Shown: positions 54,493-63,472 of the stretch, in pieces
How the letters are laid out: each line of letters begins with the position of its first letter
How positions within the stretch are numbered: the stretch's first letter is position 1
From: Streptomyces sp. CNH099
GTDB taxonomy: Bacteria > Actinomycetota > Actinomycetes > Streptomycetales > Streptomycetaceae
Assembly: GCA_000514715.1 (NCBI GenBank)
Contig: AZWL01000009.1
Span: 186-64,185 of the forward strand
Reading direction: 5' to 3'
DNA: 64,000 bases
Program-made: the position numbers and the translations under genes
The notes under the pieces: model-generated
Told to the model about the DNA's origin: nothing
The model's input: the letters and a program-made list of their open reading frames with translations, nothing else
Database searches by the model: none

Positions 54493-56529
54493 GTGCATCA
54501 TCACCGCAGGTCACAGCCGCAGGACGCGCCGGAGCCCGCGCCGGACGCCGTGCCGGAGTCCGGGCCGGACACCGCGCCGGACGCCGCCGCCCTGGTCCGC
54601 CGGCTGCTGGCCGACGACGCCCCGCCGTTCGCCGTGCTGCGCCGCCGCACCCCCGGCCGCCCCGGCGCGCCCGTGGAGGTCCTCCTCGGCGCCGTCCACG
54701 AGGTGGACCGGCTCGCGGACCTCCCCGACGGCGGGGCCGCGCCCGGCCCCGGCACCGGCCGCGCCGCCGGCGCGCTCGCCCTCGTGCCGTACCGGCAGAT
54801 CCGCGAGCGCGGCTTCGACGTCCGCGACGACGGCACGCCGCTGGCCGTCCTGGTCCCCGACGAGGTCCACGAGCTGCCCGCCGCCGCGCTCCTCGACGCC
54901 CTGCCGGACCACCCCGTCCACGTCGCCGACGGCGCCTTCGACGTGCCCGACGAGGAGTACGCCGGGATCGTCGGCCGCGTCCTCGCCGACGAGATCGGCA
55001 CCGGCGAGGGCGCCAACTTCGTCATCCGGCGCACCTTCGAGGGCCGCGTCGCCGGCTTCGGCGCCGCCGACGCGCTCGCCCTCTTCCGCCGGCTGCTGGC
55101 CGGGGAGCAGGGCGCGTACTGGACCTTCGTCGTGCACCGCCCGGGCGTGCGCACCCTGGTCGGCGCCAGCCCCGAGGTGCACGTGCGGATGACCGGCGGG
55201 ACCGTCGTGATGAACCCCATCAGCGGCACGTACCGCTACCCGCCCGGCGGCCCGGACCGCGCCGGGCTACTGGCCTTCCTGCACGACGCCAAGGAGATCG
55301 AGGAACTCTCCATGGTCGTCGACGAGGAGCTGAAGATGATGTGCACCGTCGCGCAGGAGGGCGGCGTGGTCGTCGGGCCGCGGCTGAAGGAGATGGCGCA
55401 CCTGGCGCACACCGAGTACGAGCTGCGCGGGCGCACCGCGCTGGACGCGCGCGACGTGCTGCGCGAGACGATGTTCGCCGCGACCGTGACCGGCTCGCCC
55501 GTACAGAACGCCTGCCGCGTCATCGAGCGCTACGAGCCCCCCGGCCGGGACGGGACGGGCCGCGGCTACTACGCGGGCGCGCTGGCGCTCCTCGGCCGCG
55601 ACGCGGGCGGCGCGCAGACCCTGGACTCCCCCATCCTCATCCGCACCGCCGACATCGGCGCGGACGGCCTGCTGCGGGTCCCCGTCGGCGCGACGCTGGT
55701 GCGCGGCTCGCGGCCGGCCGACGAGGTCGCCGAGACCCACGCCAAGGCCGCCGGGGTGCTCGCCGCGCTCGGCGTACGCCCCGCGCCGCCGCGGGCCGCG
55801 GGCGGGGCCCGGCCGCGCTTCGCCGCGGACCCGGAGGTGCAGGCGGCACTGGCGGCCCGCCGGACGCACCTGTCGCCGTTCTGGCTGCGCATGCAGCGCG
55901 TGCCGCCCGCGCGCGCGGGGGCGGCCGGTGCCCCGGGCCGGGTCCTGGTCGTCGACGGCGAGGACACGTTCACCGCCATGCTCGCCCACGTCCTGCGCGC
56001 CTCCGGGGCGGAGGTGGACGTGCGCCGCTTCGACGCGCCCGGCCTGCGGGACGCGGCGCCGGCGCACGAGGGCCCGGTCGTGCTCGGCCCGGGCCCCGGC
56101 GACCCCGCGGACACCGCGGACCCGAAGATGCGCGTCCTGCGCGGGCTGGCCGGCGAGCTGCTGCGCGGCCACCGGCACGGCCTCCTCGGCGTCTGCCTGG
56201 GCCACGAGCTCCTCGCCGCCGAACTGGGGCTGCCCCTGGTCCGCAAGGCCGTGCCGTACCAGGGGGCGCAGGAGGAGATCGACTTCTTCGGGCGGCCGGA
56301 GACGGTCGGCTTCTACAGCACGTACGCCGCCCGCTGCGACCCGGCCGCCGCGGCGGCCCTGGCGGCGCGCGGCGTCGAGCTGAGCCGCGACCCGCGCAGC
56401 GGCGACGTGCACGCCCTGCGCGGCGAGCGCTTCGCGTCGGTGCAGTTCCACCCGGAGTCGGTGCTGAGCCTGAACGGCTCGCACATCGTGTCGGAGCTCC
56501 TGAGTGCGCTGGCGGCGGCTCCCGCGTAA
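54493..56529 (+). CDS. trpEG: Fused anthranilate synthase (TrpE-TrpG, PhzE-like architecture)
   Basis: 678 residues. The chorismate-binding synthase half (about 30-440) contains MNPISGTYRYPPGG, KEIEELSMVVDEELKMM and GSPVQNACRVIERYE. The glutamine amidotransferase half (about 480-678) has the nucleophile in GVCLGHELLAAE and the His-Glu pair in QFHPES. It makes anthranilate from chorismate and glutamine. The GTG at 54493 follows AGGAAGGA. The N-terminus lacks a recognisable LLES tryptophan-binding motif, and the fusion resembles PhzE-type enzymes, so feedback inhibition may be weak. The trp attenuator still argues for a primary tryptophan role. Confidence 0.92.
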   Translation: MHHHRRSQPQDAPEPAPDAVPESGPDTAPDAAALVRRLLADDAPPFAVLRRRTPGRPGAPVEVLLGAVHEVDRLADLPDGGAAPGPGTGRAAGALALVPYRQIRERGFDVRDDGTPLAVLVPDEVHELPAAALLDALPDHPVHVADGAFDVPDEEYAGIVGRVLADEIGTGEGANFVIRRTFEGRVAGFGAADALALFRRLLAGEQGAYWTFVVHRPGVRTLVGASPEVHVRMTGGTVVMNPISGTYRYPPGGPDRAGLLAFLHDAKEIEELSMVVDEELKMMCTVAQEGGVVVGPRLKEMAHLAHTEYELRGRTALDARDVLRETMFAATVTGSPVQNACRVIERYEPPGRDGTGRGYYAGALALLGRDAGGAQTLDSPILIRTADIGADGLLRVPVGATLVRGSRPADEVAETHAKAAGVLAALGVRPAPPRAAGGARPRFAADPEVQAALAARRTHLSPFWLRMQRVPPARAGAAGAPGRVLVVDGEDTFTAMLAHVLRASGAEVDVRRFDAPGLRDAAPAHEGPVVLGPGPGDPADTADPKMRVLRGLAGELLRGHRHGLLGVCLGHELLAAELGLPLVRKAVPYQGAQEEIDFFGRPETVGFYSTYAARCDPAAAAALAARGVELSRDPRSGDVHALRGERFASVQFHPESVLSLNGSHIVSELLSALAAAPA

Positions 56530-56640
56530 CGCGGGAACCGCACCGCTCGTTCCGACCGGGGGAAGCCCTCGCTCCCCGCCGGCGCGGGGCCGGTCCGCCC
56601 GGCCCGCGCAGGGCGTTTGCTCCCGCAGCCGCGGGGACAC

Positions 56641-56668
56641 GGCCGCCGGAAGTCGTCTTCCGGCGGCC
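56641..56668. terminator. Bidirectional hairpin between trpEG and pfkA
   Basis: A perfect 12-bp stem, GGCCGCCGGAAG with CTTCCGGCGGCC, around a four-base loop. It lies 8 bp beyond the pfkA stop and 112 bp after trpEG. Confidence 0.75.
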
Positions 56669-56675
56669 GACCCCG

Positions 56676-57704
56676 TCAGCCGAAGAAGACGCCGACCTCC
56701 TCGTACAGCTTCGGGTCCACGGTCTTGATCCGCGCCGTGGCCTCGGCCAGCGGCACCCGCACCACGTCCGTGCCCTGCAGGGCGACCATCTTGCCCCAGT
56801 CCTCCTCGTGCACCGCCTCGATCGCGTGCAGCCCGAAGCGGCTGGCGAGCCAGCGGTCGAACGCGCTGGGCGTACCGCCGCGCTGCACATGCCCGAGGAC
56901 CGTCGTACGGGCCTCCTTGCCCGTGCGCTTCTCGATCTCCTTCGCCAGCCACTCGCCGACGCCCGACAGCCGGACGTGCCCGAAGGCGTCCAGGGACTCG
57001 TCCTTGAGCACCATGTCGCCGTCCTTGGGCATCGCGCCCTCCGCCACGCACACGATCGGCGCGTAGCTGGCCTTGAAGCGGGAGGTCACCCAGCCGCAGA
57101 CCTTCTCGACGTCGAAGCGCTGCTCGGGGATCAGGATCACGTTCGCGCCGCCGGCGAGCCCGGAGTGCAGGGCGATCCAGCCGGCGTGCCGTCCCATCAC
57201 CTCGACGACGAGGACGCGCATGTGGGACTCGGCCGTGGTGTGCAGCCGGTCGATGGCCTCGGTCGCGATGTTGACCGCGGTGTCGAAGCCGAAGGTGTAG
57301 TCGGTGGCGGACAGGTCGTTGTCGATGGTCTTCGGCACGCCGACGACCTTGATGCCGTACTCGTCGGAGAGCCGCTGCGCGACGCCGAGGGTGTCCTCGC
57401 CGCCGATGGCGATGAGCGAGTCCACCTCCAGCTTCCCCATGCTCTCCTTGATCCGCTTGATGCCCCCGTCGATCTTCAACGGGTTGGTGCGCGACGAGCC
57501 GAGGATTGTTCCGCCGCGCGGCAGGATGCCGCGTACGGCGGGGATGTCCAGGGTGACGGTGTCGGCTTCCAGGGGCCCGCGCCAGCCGTCACGGAAGCCG
57601 GTGAACTCGTACCCGTACTCCTGGACGCCCTTGCGGACGACGGCCCTGATGACCGCGTTGAGCCCGGGGCAGTCACCGCCACCGGTCAGTACTCCTACCC
57701 GCAT
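56676..57704 (-). CDS. pfkA: 6-Phosphofructokinase of the actinobacterial group, with PPi-type signature
   Basis: 342 residues. It phosphorylates fructose 6-phosphate. Active-site motifs: GGGDCPGLNAVIR, PKTIDNDL and MGRHAGWIAL. The phosphate-donor loop is GGEDTLG: residue 104 is Asp where ATP-specific enzymes have Gly, and Lys125 lies in VPKTIDND. This pair is the signature of PPi-dependent enzymes such as that of Amycolatopsis methanolica. ATG at 57704, with GAAGGG at a suitable distance; a GTG directly before it is an alternative. Confidence 0.93.
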   Translation of the reverse strand: MRVGVLTGGGDCPGLNAVIRAVVRKGVQEYGYEFTGFRDGWRGPLEADTVTLDIPAVRGILPRGGTILGSSRTNPLKIDGGIKRIKESMGKLEVDSLIAIGGEDTLGVAQRLSDEYGIKVVGVPKTIDNDLSATDYTFGFDTAVNIATEAIDRLHTTAESHMRVLVVEVMGRHAGWIALHSGLAGGANVILIPEQRFDVEKVCGWVTSRFKASYAPIVCVAEGAMPKDGDMVLKDESLDAFGHVRLSGVGEWLAKEIEKRTGKEARTTVLGHVQRGGTPSAFDRWLASRFGLHAIEAVHEEDWGKMVALQGTDVVRVPLAEATARIKTVDPKLYEEVGVFFG

Positions 57705-57869
57705 CACGTGTTCCCTTCTGACGGTCGTGACCCCGCTGCAGCAACGCTAACGGTGATCCAGCTCACACGACACGGAGCGAGCGGGATTACCGCACCAACC
57801 TGTCAATTCGGCGGCGGGGTTCACCCGGTGGAGGGACCGGGGGTAGGGGAACGGCGCGCGGGGCCCGGC

Positions 57870-58547
57870 TCAGCCGTCGTCGAGCCCGCGTTCGATGGCG
57901 TAGCGCACCAGCTCGACGCGGTTGTGGAGCTGGAGTTTGCCGAGGGTGTTCTGCACGTGGTTCTGGACGGTGCGGTGGGAGATCACGAGGCGCTCGGCGA
58001 TCTGCTTGTACGAGAGCCCCTTGGCGACCAGGCGCAGCACCTCCGTCTCGCGGTCGGTGAGCTGGGGCACCTCGGGCTCGTCGGCGCTCTCCGCGGCGGG
58101 CTCGCCGGCCAGCCGGCGGTACTCGCCGAGCACGAGGCCGGCGAGGCCCGGGGTGAACACCGGGTCGCCCTGGGCGGTCCGGCGGACGGCCTCGATCAGC
58201 TCCTCGGTGCTGGCGGACTTCACGAGGTAGCCGGTGGCGCCGGACTTGACGGCTTCGAGCACGTCGGCGTGCTCGCCGCTGGCGGAGAGCACCAGCACCC
58301 GCACCGCGGGCTGCGCGCCGACGACCTCCTTGCAGACCTGCGCTCCCGGCAGCCCGGGCAGGTTGAGGTCCAGCACGAGCACGTCCGGCACGACGGCCCG
58401 CGCCCGCCGGACGGCCTGCGGCCCGTCCCCGGCGGTGGCGACCACGGCGAACCCGGCGGTCTCCAGATCGCGGGCGACGGCGTCGCGCCACATGGGGTGG
58501 TCGTCGACGACCATCACCCTGACCTCACCGCTGACTTCTCCGACCAC
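57870..58547 (-). CDS. macR: NarL/LuxR-family response regulator (MacR-like)
   Basis: 225 residues. Receiver domain with acidic pocket Asp15-Asp16, phospho-acceptor Asp60 (VLVLDLNLPG) and Lys in GYLVKSAS. A LuxR-type helix-turn-helix (LTDRETEVLRLVAKGLSYKQ... HRTVQNHVQNTLGKL, about 163-206) binds DNA. The sensor kinase lies 142 bp upstream. Sequence and gene neighbourhood match the pair described in S. coelicolor as MacRS, which controls morphogenic membrane-protein genes through TGAGTAC half-sites; that identity is from memory. Confidence 0.88.
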   Translation of the reverse strand: MVGEVSGEVRVMVVDDHPMWRDAVARDLETAGFAVVATAGDGPQAVRRARAVVPDVLVLDLNLPGLPGAQVCKEVVGAQPAVRVLVLSASGEHADVLEAVKSGATGYLVKSASTEELIEAVRRTAQGDPVFTPGLAGLVLGEYRRLAGEPAAESADEPEVPQLTDRETEVLRLVAKGLSYKQIAERLVISHRTVQNHVQNTLGKLQLHNRVELVRYAIERGLDDG

Positions 58548-58689
58548 CTCGGCTCCCTCCCTGCTGCCGGCGGACGCACGGTTGTCCGCGGACCATGGTG
58601 GCGCATGTCGACAGTTTCAGCACGTATCGCCTCCCGCGGGGCCGCACGGTTGCCGCGGGGCGGGCGGCGTTCCGCGCGCGGGCGGGTGG

Positions 58690-59937
58690 TCAGGTGCGGG
58701 GGGTGGCCGGGGTCGGAGGGAGGCGGAGTTCCACTTCCGTGCCCTGGCCCGGGGTCGAGACCCACTCCGCCGTGCCGCCCAGGTCGCGCAGGCGGCCGCG
58801 GATGGACTGCGCGACGCCGAGCCGGCCCTCCGCCGCGGCCGCCGCCAGGCGGCCCCGGGGGATGCCGGGGCCGTCGTCCCGTACGGTCACCACCACCGTG
58901 CCGTCCGGCTCCTCCTCCAGCAGCACCCACGCTTGCGCCTCCGGCCCGACGTGCGTGCGTACGTTGTCGAGCGCGGCGCTCACCGCCGCCGCCAGCTCCC
59001 GCGCCGCCTGTGCCGGCAGCGCGACCGGCGTGCCCGGCTCGGCGACGGAGACGTGCGGTCCGCTCAGCGCCAGCAGGTGCAGCCGCAGGGACTCCGGCTC
59101 CCCCGTACCGCCGTCCGGCGCCGCCTCGCCGCTCGCACCGCCGGCCGCACCGCCGGCCGCCGTGGCGGAACGTTCCGCCACCGGCCCCGGCTCCGCCGTC
59201 CGCTGCGCCGGCAGCGTCGCGCCCGTCACCAGCGCCCGCAGCGCCGCCTCCTGCTCGCCCGCGAGCCGGCCCAGCTCCTCGGCCTCGCCGCCGATCGCCG
59301 CACCGCGGCGCTGGACCAGCGCCAGGACCTGCAGCACGCTGTCGTGGATGTCGCGGGCCAGCCGCTCCCGCTCCCGCGTCGCCGCCTCGATCTGCAGCGC
59401 GCGGGCCAGCGTCCGCTCACTGGTCCGCGCCACCTCGACGATGTAGCCGATGGCCGTCGAGGCGACCATCAGCAGCACGATGTTGTGGAAGTTGTCCTGC
59501 ACCACCTCGCCGCGCTGGACGATGTTCGACAGCCCGACCGCCGCCGACGACGCCGCGCCCCAGCGCCAGCCGCCCTTGACCGCGAAGCCCAGCACCGACC
59601 CGGCCGCCCAGATCGAGGGCAGCGTGCTCGCGCCGTCGTCGATCCGCGCCGGGGTCTCCACCGGGATCGTCAGCAGGATGCCGGTCAGCGTGAGCCCGAT
59701 GTCCGTCGCCAGGAACGGGTACGTGCAGCGCTCGGCCGACGAGACCCGGCGGAAGGTGACCAGCGTCCACAGGGCGAGGACGGCGAAGTACGCCCAGCCC
59801 AGCGCCGGGCGGGCGACGTCGTCGTGGCGGGGGGCGAACTGCGCCACCGCGTACGCGAGGGTCAGCACCCGGAAGTACGTCAGCGCCTGCCACAGGGGCT
59901 GCTCCACCGACATCCGCCGCTTGTTCTGCCCGGCCAT
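58690..59937 (-). CDS. macS: Sensor histidine kinase (MacS-like)
   Basis: 415 residues. Five to six membrane helices (about 20-170), a HisKA_3-type dimerisation segment with His198 (ARDIHDSVLQVL), and a HATPase domain with ALDNVRTHVG (N box), DDGPGIP (G1) and GQGTEVELRL. A Gly/Ala/Glu-rich insertion (about 250-280) separates the two parts. The input signal is unknown. ATG at 59937, with a GTG directly before it as an alternative. Partner of the response regulator downstream. Confidence 0.88.
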   Translation of the reverse strand: MAGQNKRRMSVEQPLWQALTYFRVLTLAYAVAQFAPRHDDVARPALGWAYFAVLALWTLVTFRRVSSAERCTYPFLATDIGLTLTGILLTIPVETPARIDDGASTLPSIWAAGSVLGFAVKGGWRWGAASSAAVGLSNIVQRGEVVQDNFHNIVLLMVASTAIGYIVEVARTSERTLARALQIEAATRERERLARDIHDSVLQVLALVQRRGAAIGGEAEELGRLAGEQEAALRALVTGATLPAQRTAEPGPVAERSATAAGGAAGGASGEAAPDGGTGEPESLRLHLLALSGPHVSVAEPGTPVALPAQAARELAAAVSAALDNVRTHVGPEAQAWVLLEEEPDGTVVVTVRDDGPGIPRGRLAAAAAEGRLGVAQSIRGRLRDLGGTAEWVSTPGQGTEVELRLPPTPATPRT

Positions 59938-59972
59938 CACCGCGCCCCTCCCTCCCGGGTGCGTACGGCCCG

Positions 59973-60770
59973 CTAGGCGGCGTCCGCCCCGTCGGCCTTG
60001 CCGTCCTTGCCACCCTTGTCGGCTTTATCAGCTTTATCAGCTTTATCAGCCTTGTCGGCCTTCTCCTCCGCCTTGCGGCGCTTGGCCTCGTCCGCCATCC
60101 GCCGCTTGGCCGCCGTCGCGTACTCGTCCACGTACTCCTGGCCGGAGAGCTTCATGATCTCGTACATGACCTCGTCGGTCACCGAACGCAGGATGAACCG
60201 GTCGTGCTCCATGCCCTGGTAGCGCGTGAAGTCCAGGGGCCTGCCGATCCGGATGCCGGGCCGCATGACCTTCGGCACCACCTGCCCCGGCGGCTGGATC
60301 TTCTCCGTGTCGATCATCGCCACCGGCAGCACCGGCGCCCCGCTCAGCAGCGCCAGCCGCCCGAGGCCGCCCGGTTTGCCGCGGTAGAGGCGGCCGTCGG
60401 GCGAGCGCGTGCCCTCGGGGTAGATGCCGAACAGCTCGCCGGCCTCCAGCACCTCCAGACCGCTCTTGATCGCCGCCTCGCCGGCGCCGCGGCTGCCGGA
60501 GCGGTCGACGGGCAGCTGCCCGACCCCCTTGAAGAACGCCGCGGTCAGCCGGCCCCTGACGCCCGGGGTGGTGAAGTACTCCGCCTTCGCGATAAAGGTG
60601 ACCTTCCGGTGCAGCATGGAGGGGAGGAAGAACGAGTCGGAGAACGACAGATGGTTGCTCGCGAGGATCGCGGCACCGGTCTCGGGCACGTTCTCCATGC
60701 CTTCCACCCAGGGGCGGAAGACGAGCCTCAGGCTGTTGCCGAGAGACATCTTCATCGCGCTGTAGAACAA
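59973..60770 (-). CDS. plsC: 1-Acylglycerol-3-phosphate acyltransferase (PlsC family)
   Basis: 265 residues. The acyltransferase motifs are NHLSFSDS (NHxxxxD), the substrate block FGIYPEGTRSPDG, and VAMIDTEKIQPPG. It acylates lysophosphatidate or a related glycerolipid at the membrane. The TTG at 60770 is chosen as start: AGGAGG lies 6 nt before it and the product then begins M-FYSAMKMSLG like its relatives; the ATG 33 bp upstream has no ribosome site. The C-terminus ends in a basic/acidic run (KAD)n encoded by AT-rich codons. Confidence 0.9.
   Translation of the reverse strand: MFYSAMKMSLGNSLRLVFRPWVEGMENVPETGAAILASNHLSFSDSFFLPSMLHRKVTFIAKAEYFTTPGVRGRLTAAFFKGVGQLPVDRSGSRGAGEAAIKSGLEVLEAGELFGIYPEGTRSPDGRLYRGKPGGLGRLALLSGAPVLPVAMIDTEKIQPPGQVVPKVMRPGIRIGRPLDFTRYQGMEHDRFILRSVTDEVMYEIMKLSGQEYVDEYATAAKRRMADEAKRRKAEEKADKADKADKADKADKGGKDGKADGADAA
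60013..60060 (-). repeat. 9-bp tandem repeat at the 3' end of plsC
   Basis: Five Lys-Ala-Asp units. The three central copies (60023-60049) are identical CTTTATCAG on the plus strand, that is AAA, GCT and GAT codons that are rare in this genome, flanked by GC-rich synonymous copies. The local drop in GC is the sharpest within any gene here. Confidence 0.88.
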
Positions 60771-60970
60771 CCGGGGCCTCCTGCGATCCGCTCGTGTGAC
60801 CATAGCGCTCCAGGTCGGAGAGCGGTATCCGGGGGCGGCGGGCCGGCCGGCGGGGGCGCGGGGCGCCCGGGAAGGCGTCCGCGGGGGCCCGTCCGTCCGT
60901 ACGGGGCAGTACGCTCAGGGGCAGCGCCAGGCACGTATCCGCCGCCCGCCTGACACGATCGGAGTCCGCC

Positions 60971-61789
60971 ATGCCGGTCCTTCCCGGAGCCGAGCCGTTC
61001 CGCCAGCCGGGGGGCGGGACCGGGGTCCTGGTCTGCCACGGCTTCACCGGCTCGCCCCAGTCCGTGCGGCCCTGGGCCGAGCACCTCGCCGCCCGCGGCC
61101 TGACGGTCTCCATGCCGCTGCTGCCCGGGCACGGCACGCGCTGGCAGGACCTCCAGGTGACCCGCTGGCCGGACTGGTACGCGACGGTGGAGCGGGAGTT
61201 GCGGGAGCTGTCCGACCAGTGCGAGCGGGTCTTTCTCTGCGGGCTGTCCATGGGCGGCACCCTGGTGCTGCGGCTGGCCGCCCGGCACGGCGACGCGGTC
61301 GCCGGCGTGGTCGCCGTCAACCCGCTGAACAAGCTGCACGGGCTGCTGCCGAAGGCGCTGCCCGCGGCCCGCTTCCTGGTGCGCACCTCCCCCGGGGTCG
61401 TCGGCGACATCGCCAAGGAGGGCGTGACGGAGACGGGCTACGACCGGGTGCCGCTGCACGCCGCGCACTCGCTGCGGCAGCTCCTCGCCCGCGTCGACGA
61501 CGAGCTGCCCCAGGTGACGCAGCCGCTGCTGGTGCTGCACAGCCGGGTCGACCACGTCGTCCGGCCGGTGGACTCGGCCCGCATCCTCGGCCGGGTCTCG
61601 TCGCGGGACGTCACCGAGACCGTGCTGGAGGACAGCTACCACGTCGCCACGCTCGACCACGGGGCGGAACGGATCTTCGCGGAGACCGACGACTTCATCG
61701 ACCGGCTCACCCCGCCGGCCGGCGGCACCGACGACACCGACGACGACACCGAGCAGCGGAAGGGGGCCCGGGCACGTGGCGGAGCGTAA
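60971..61789 (+). CDS. Est30-like carboxylesterase (alpha/beta hydrolase)
   Basis: 272 residues. The oxyanion HGFTGSPQS, nucleophile GLSMGG, Asp in LHSRVDHVV and His in DSYHVATLDHG form the catalytic set of small carboxylesterases and monoacylglycerol lipases. No signal peptide. The C-terminus has a Thr/Asp run (TDDTDDDTE) past the fold. It is divergent from plsC and overlaps the next gene by 14 bp. Confidence 0.9.
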   Translation: MPVLPGAEPFRQPGGGTGVLVCHGFTGSPQSVRPWAEHLAARGLTVSMPLLPGHGTRWQDLQVTRWPDWYATVERELRELSDQCERVFLCGLSMGGTLVLRLAARHGDAVAGVVAVNPLNKLHGLLPKALPAARFLVRTSPGVVGDIAKEGVTETGYDRVPLHAAHSLRQLLARVDDELPQVTQPLLVLHSRVDHVVRPVDSARILGRVSSRDVTETVLEDSYHVATLDHGAERIFAETDDFIDRLTPPAGGTDDTDDDTEQRKGARARGGA

Positions 61790-62483
61790 CCCGGACCGGG
61801 AGGACCCGCAGCAGGGCGACGGGTCGGGGGGCGCGGAACCGGCGGGTGCGGAACCGGCCGGGCCGGACGGCGCCCCGCTGGACGAGGAGGCCGCGTGGGC
61901 GGAGATCGTCGCGGCGTTCGAGGAGGACTCCGTGGAGCCCCCGCACGAGCGGGCGGCCCGCACGGGGGACGGCACGGCGGACCCCGACGGCGCCGGCGGC
62001 GCGGCGCCCGGGGGTGACGGCGGCAACGGCGGCAACGACGCAGACGGCGGGGACGGCGGGGACGGCGGCGACGGCGCCGCGGAGGACGGCGGCCCCGGCG
62101 GCGGCGCCGCGGACGGGGACGCGGCCGGCCCGCCGGCCGGCGGCTCCACCTTCATCGTCTTCTCCGCGGGCACCGGCCCGCGCGACTGGAAGGCGGCGGA
62201 GCCTTCGGACGACGACCTCGACGAGACCGACGAGGGCCACTTCGTCCCGCCCGAGCCGCCGCCGCTGCCGAAGGCCGACACGACGACCAAGTTCGCCTGG
62301 ATCGCGGTCCTCGGCGGCCCGCTGCTCCTGCTGGCGATGCTCCTCCTGCAGCAGCCGATGACCTGGTGGGCCGCGGTGCTCGGCATCGGCGGCTTCCTCG
62401 GCGGCTTCGGCACGCTCGTCGCCCGGATGCGCACCGGGGACGACGATGACGACGAGCCCCCGAACGGCGGCGCGGTCGTCTGA
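61776..62483 (+). CDS. Conserved membrane protein with long acidic N-terminus
   Basis: 235 residues, not assigned to a named family. Residues 1-115 are disordered and rich in Gly, Asp, Glu and Ala (GGDGGDGGDGAAEDGG). A conserved patch FIVFSAGTGPRDW and DEGHFVPPEPPPLPKAD precede two membrane helices (about 170-190 and 195-215) and a short acidic tail. GTG start at 61776 overlaps the esterase, so the two are coupled. It is the usual streptomycete neighbour of the EEP-family gene. Confidence 0.75.
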   Translation: MAERNPDREDPQQGDGSGGAEPAGAEPAGPDGAPLDEEAAWAEIVAAFEEDSVEPPHERAARTGDGTADPDGAGGAAPGGDGGNGGNDADGGDGGDGGDGAAEDGGPGGGAADGDAAGPPAGGSTFIVFSAGTGPRDWKAAEPSDDDLDETDEGHFVPPEPPPLPKADTTTKFAWIAVLGGPLLLLAMLLLQQPMTWWAAVLGIGGFLGGFGTLVARMRTGDDDDDEPPNGGAVV

Positions 62484-62656
62484 CCCACCGGCCCCGGCTC
62501 CGGTACGGAACTCGTTCGGGCGCGCCCCGGCGAAGTAGTGGTGCAAGGCCCGGGAACGGGCGGGTCCACCACACTCTGGAGGCGCTCGGCGGCGGGCATG
62601 ACGGGGAGGTTTCACGCGGACGTCGCACCTCGGCACCTACGGCGTCGTGGACGAGG

Positions 62657-63427
62657 TCAGGGAGCGGCCGTAGCCGGGCCGGACGCGGGCACCCGCAGGG
62701 CGGCCAGGACGGGGAGGTGGTCGGTGGCGTCGCGGAGGTCGGCCGCGGAGACGCCCGGCAGGCCCGCCGGGACGCCGCAGGCCAGCACCTCGACCGCCGC
62801 GGTCGCGAGCACGGCGTCGATGCGCTTCTTCGGGTCGAGCGCGGTGGAGGTGAGCCGGCCGCCCCAGGGGCGTGCCGCCCAGCAGTCCTGCAGCTCGGCG
62901 GTCAGCCGGCGGAACGCGGCGCCCTGGGGGCGCTCGTTGAGGTCCCCGGCGACCGCGACGTGCGGTTCGCCGAGCGCCCGCACGTGGGAGAGGAGCAGCC
63001 CGGCCTGCTCGTAGCGCTCGGCCCGGGCGAGGCTCAGATGGGTGCTGACGACGGCCAGCCGGGCGCCGCCGAAGCGCAGCACAGCCGTCGCCAGGCCCCG
63101 CTGGTGCAGGCCGGGGGTGCGGGGCAGCAGCGTCTCGTCGGTGCGCTCCACGTGCGCGCGCAGGCCGGCGAGGAGCATGGGGCCCGCGCTGGTGGCGCCG
63201 CCCGCGACGTACAGCAGGCCGGTGGCGCGGGCGAGCCGCGCCGCCTTCTTGCGCCACCGGAAGAAGCGCGGCGCCTCCTGCACGCAGACGACGTCCGGGG
63301 CGCAGGCCCGGATCACCCGGGCGAGCGCCGCGGTGTCGTCACGCATGGAGCGGATGTTGTAGCTGAGCAGCCGGACGACGGCGGAGCCGTCCGGCTCGGT
63401 GCGCGAGGCGGGAAGGTCGGGCAGCAC
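62657..63427 (-). CDS. Endonuclease/exonuclease/phosphatase-family hydrolase
   Basis: 256 residues. EEP-fold motifs in order: LLSYNIRSM, VCVQEAPRFF (metal Glu), VVSTHLSL, GDLNERPQG and ATDHLPVLA (catalytic His). The substrate could be DNA, a phosphoinositide or another phosphodiester. No signal peptide is evident. It is separated from the glucokinase gene upstream by 45 bp and convergent with the membrane-protein gene, with 173 bp between that holds no clear terminator. Confidence 0.85.
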   Translation of the reverse strand: MLPDLPASRTEPDGSAVVRLLSYNIRSMRDDTAALARVIRACAPDVVCVQEAPRFFRWRKKAARLARATGLLYVAGGATSAGPMLLAGLRAHVERTDETLLPRTPGLHQRGLATAVLRFGGARLAVVSTHLSLARAERYEQAGLLLSHVRALGEPHVAVAGDLNERPQGAAFRRLTAELQDCWAARPWGGRLTSTALDPKKRIDAVLATAAVEVLACGVPAGLPGVSAADLRDATDHLPVLAALRVPASGPATAAP

Positions 63428-63472
63428 CCGCCTGAGACTACCCCCGCGGGGCCGCGGCGGCGGTCAGGTCCG

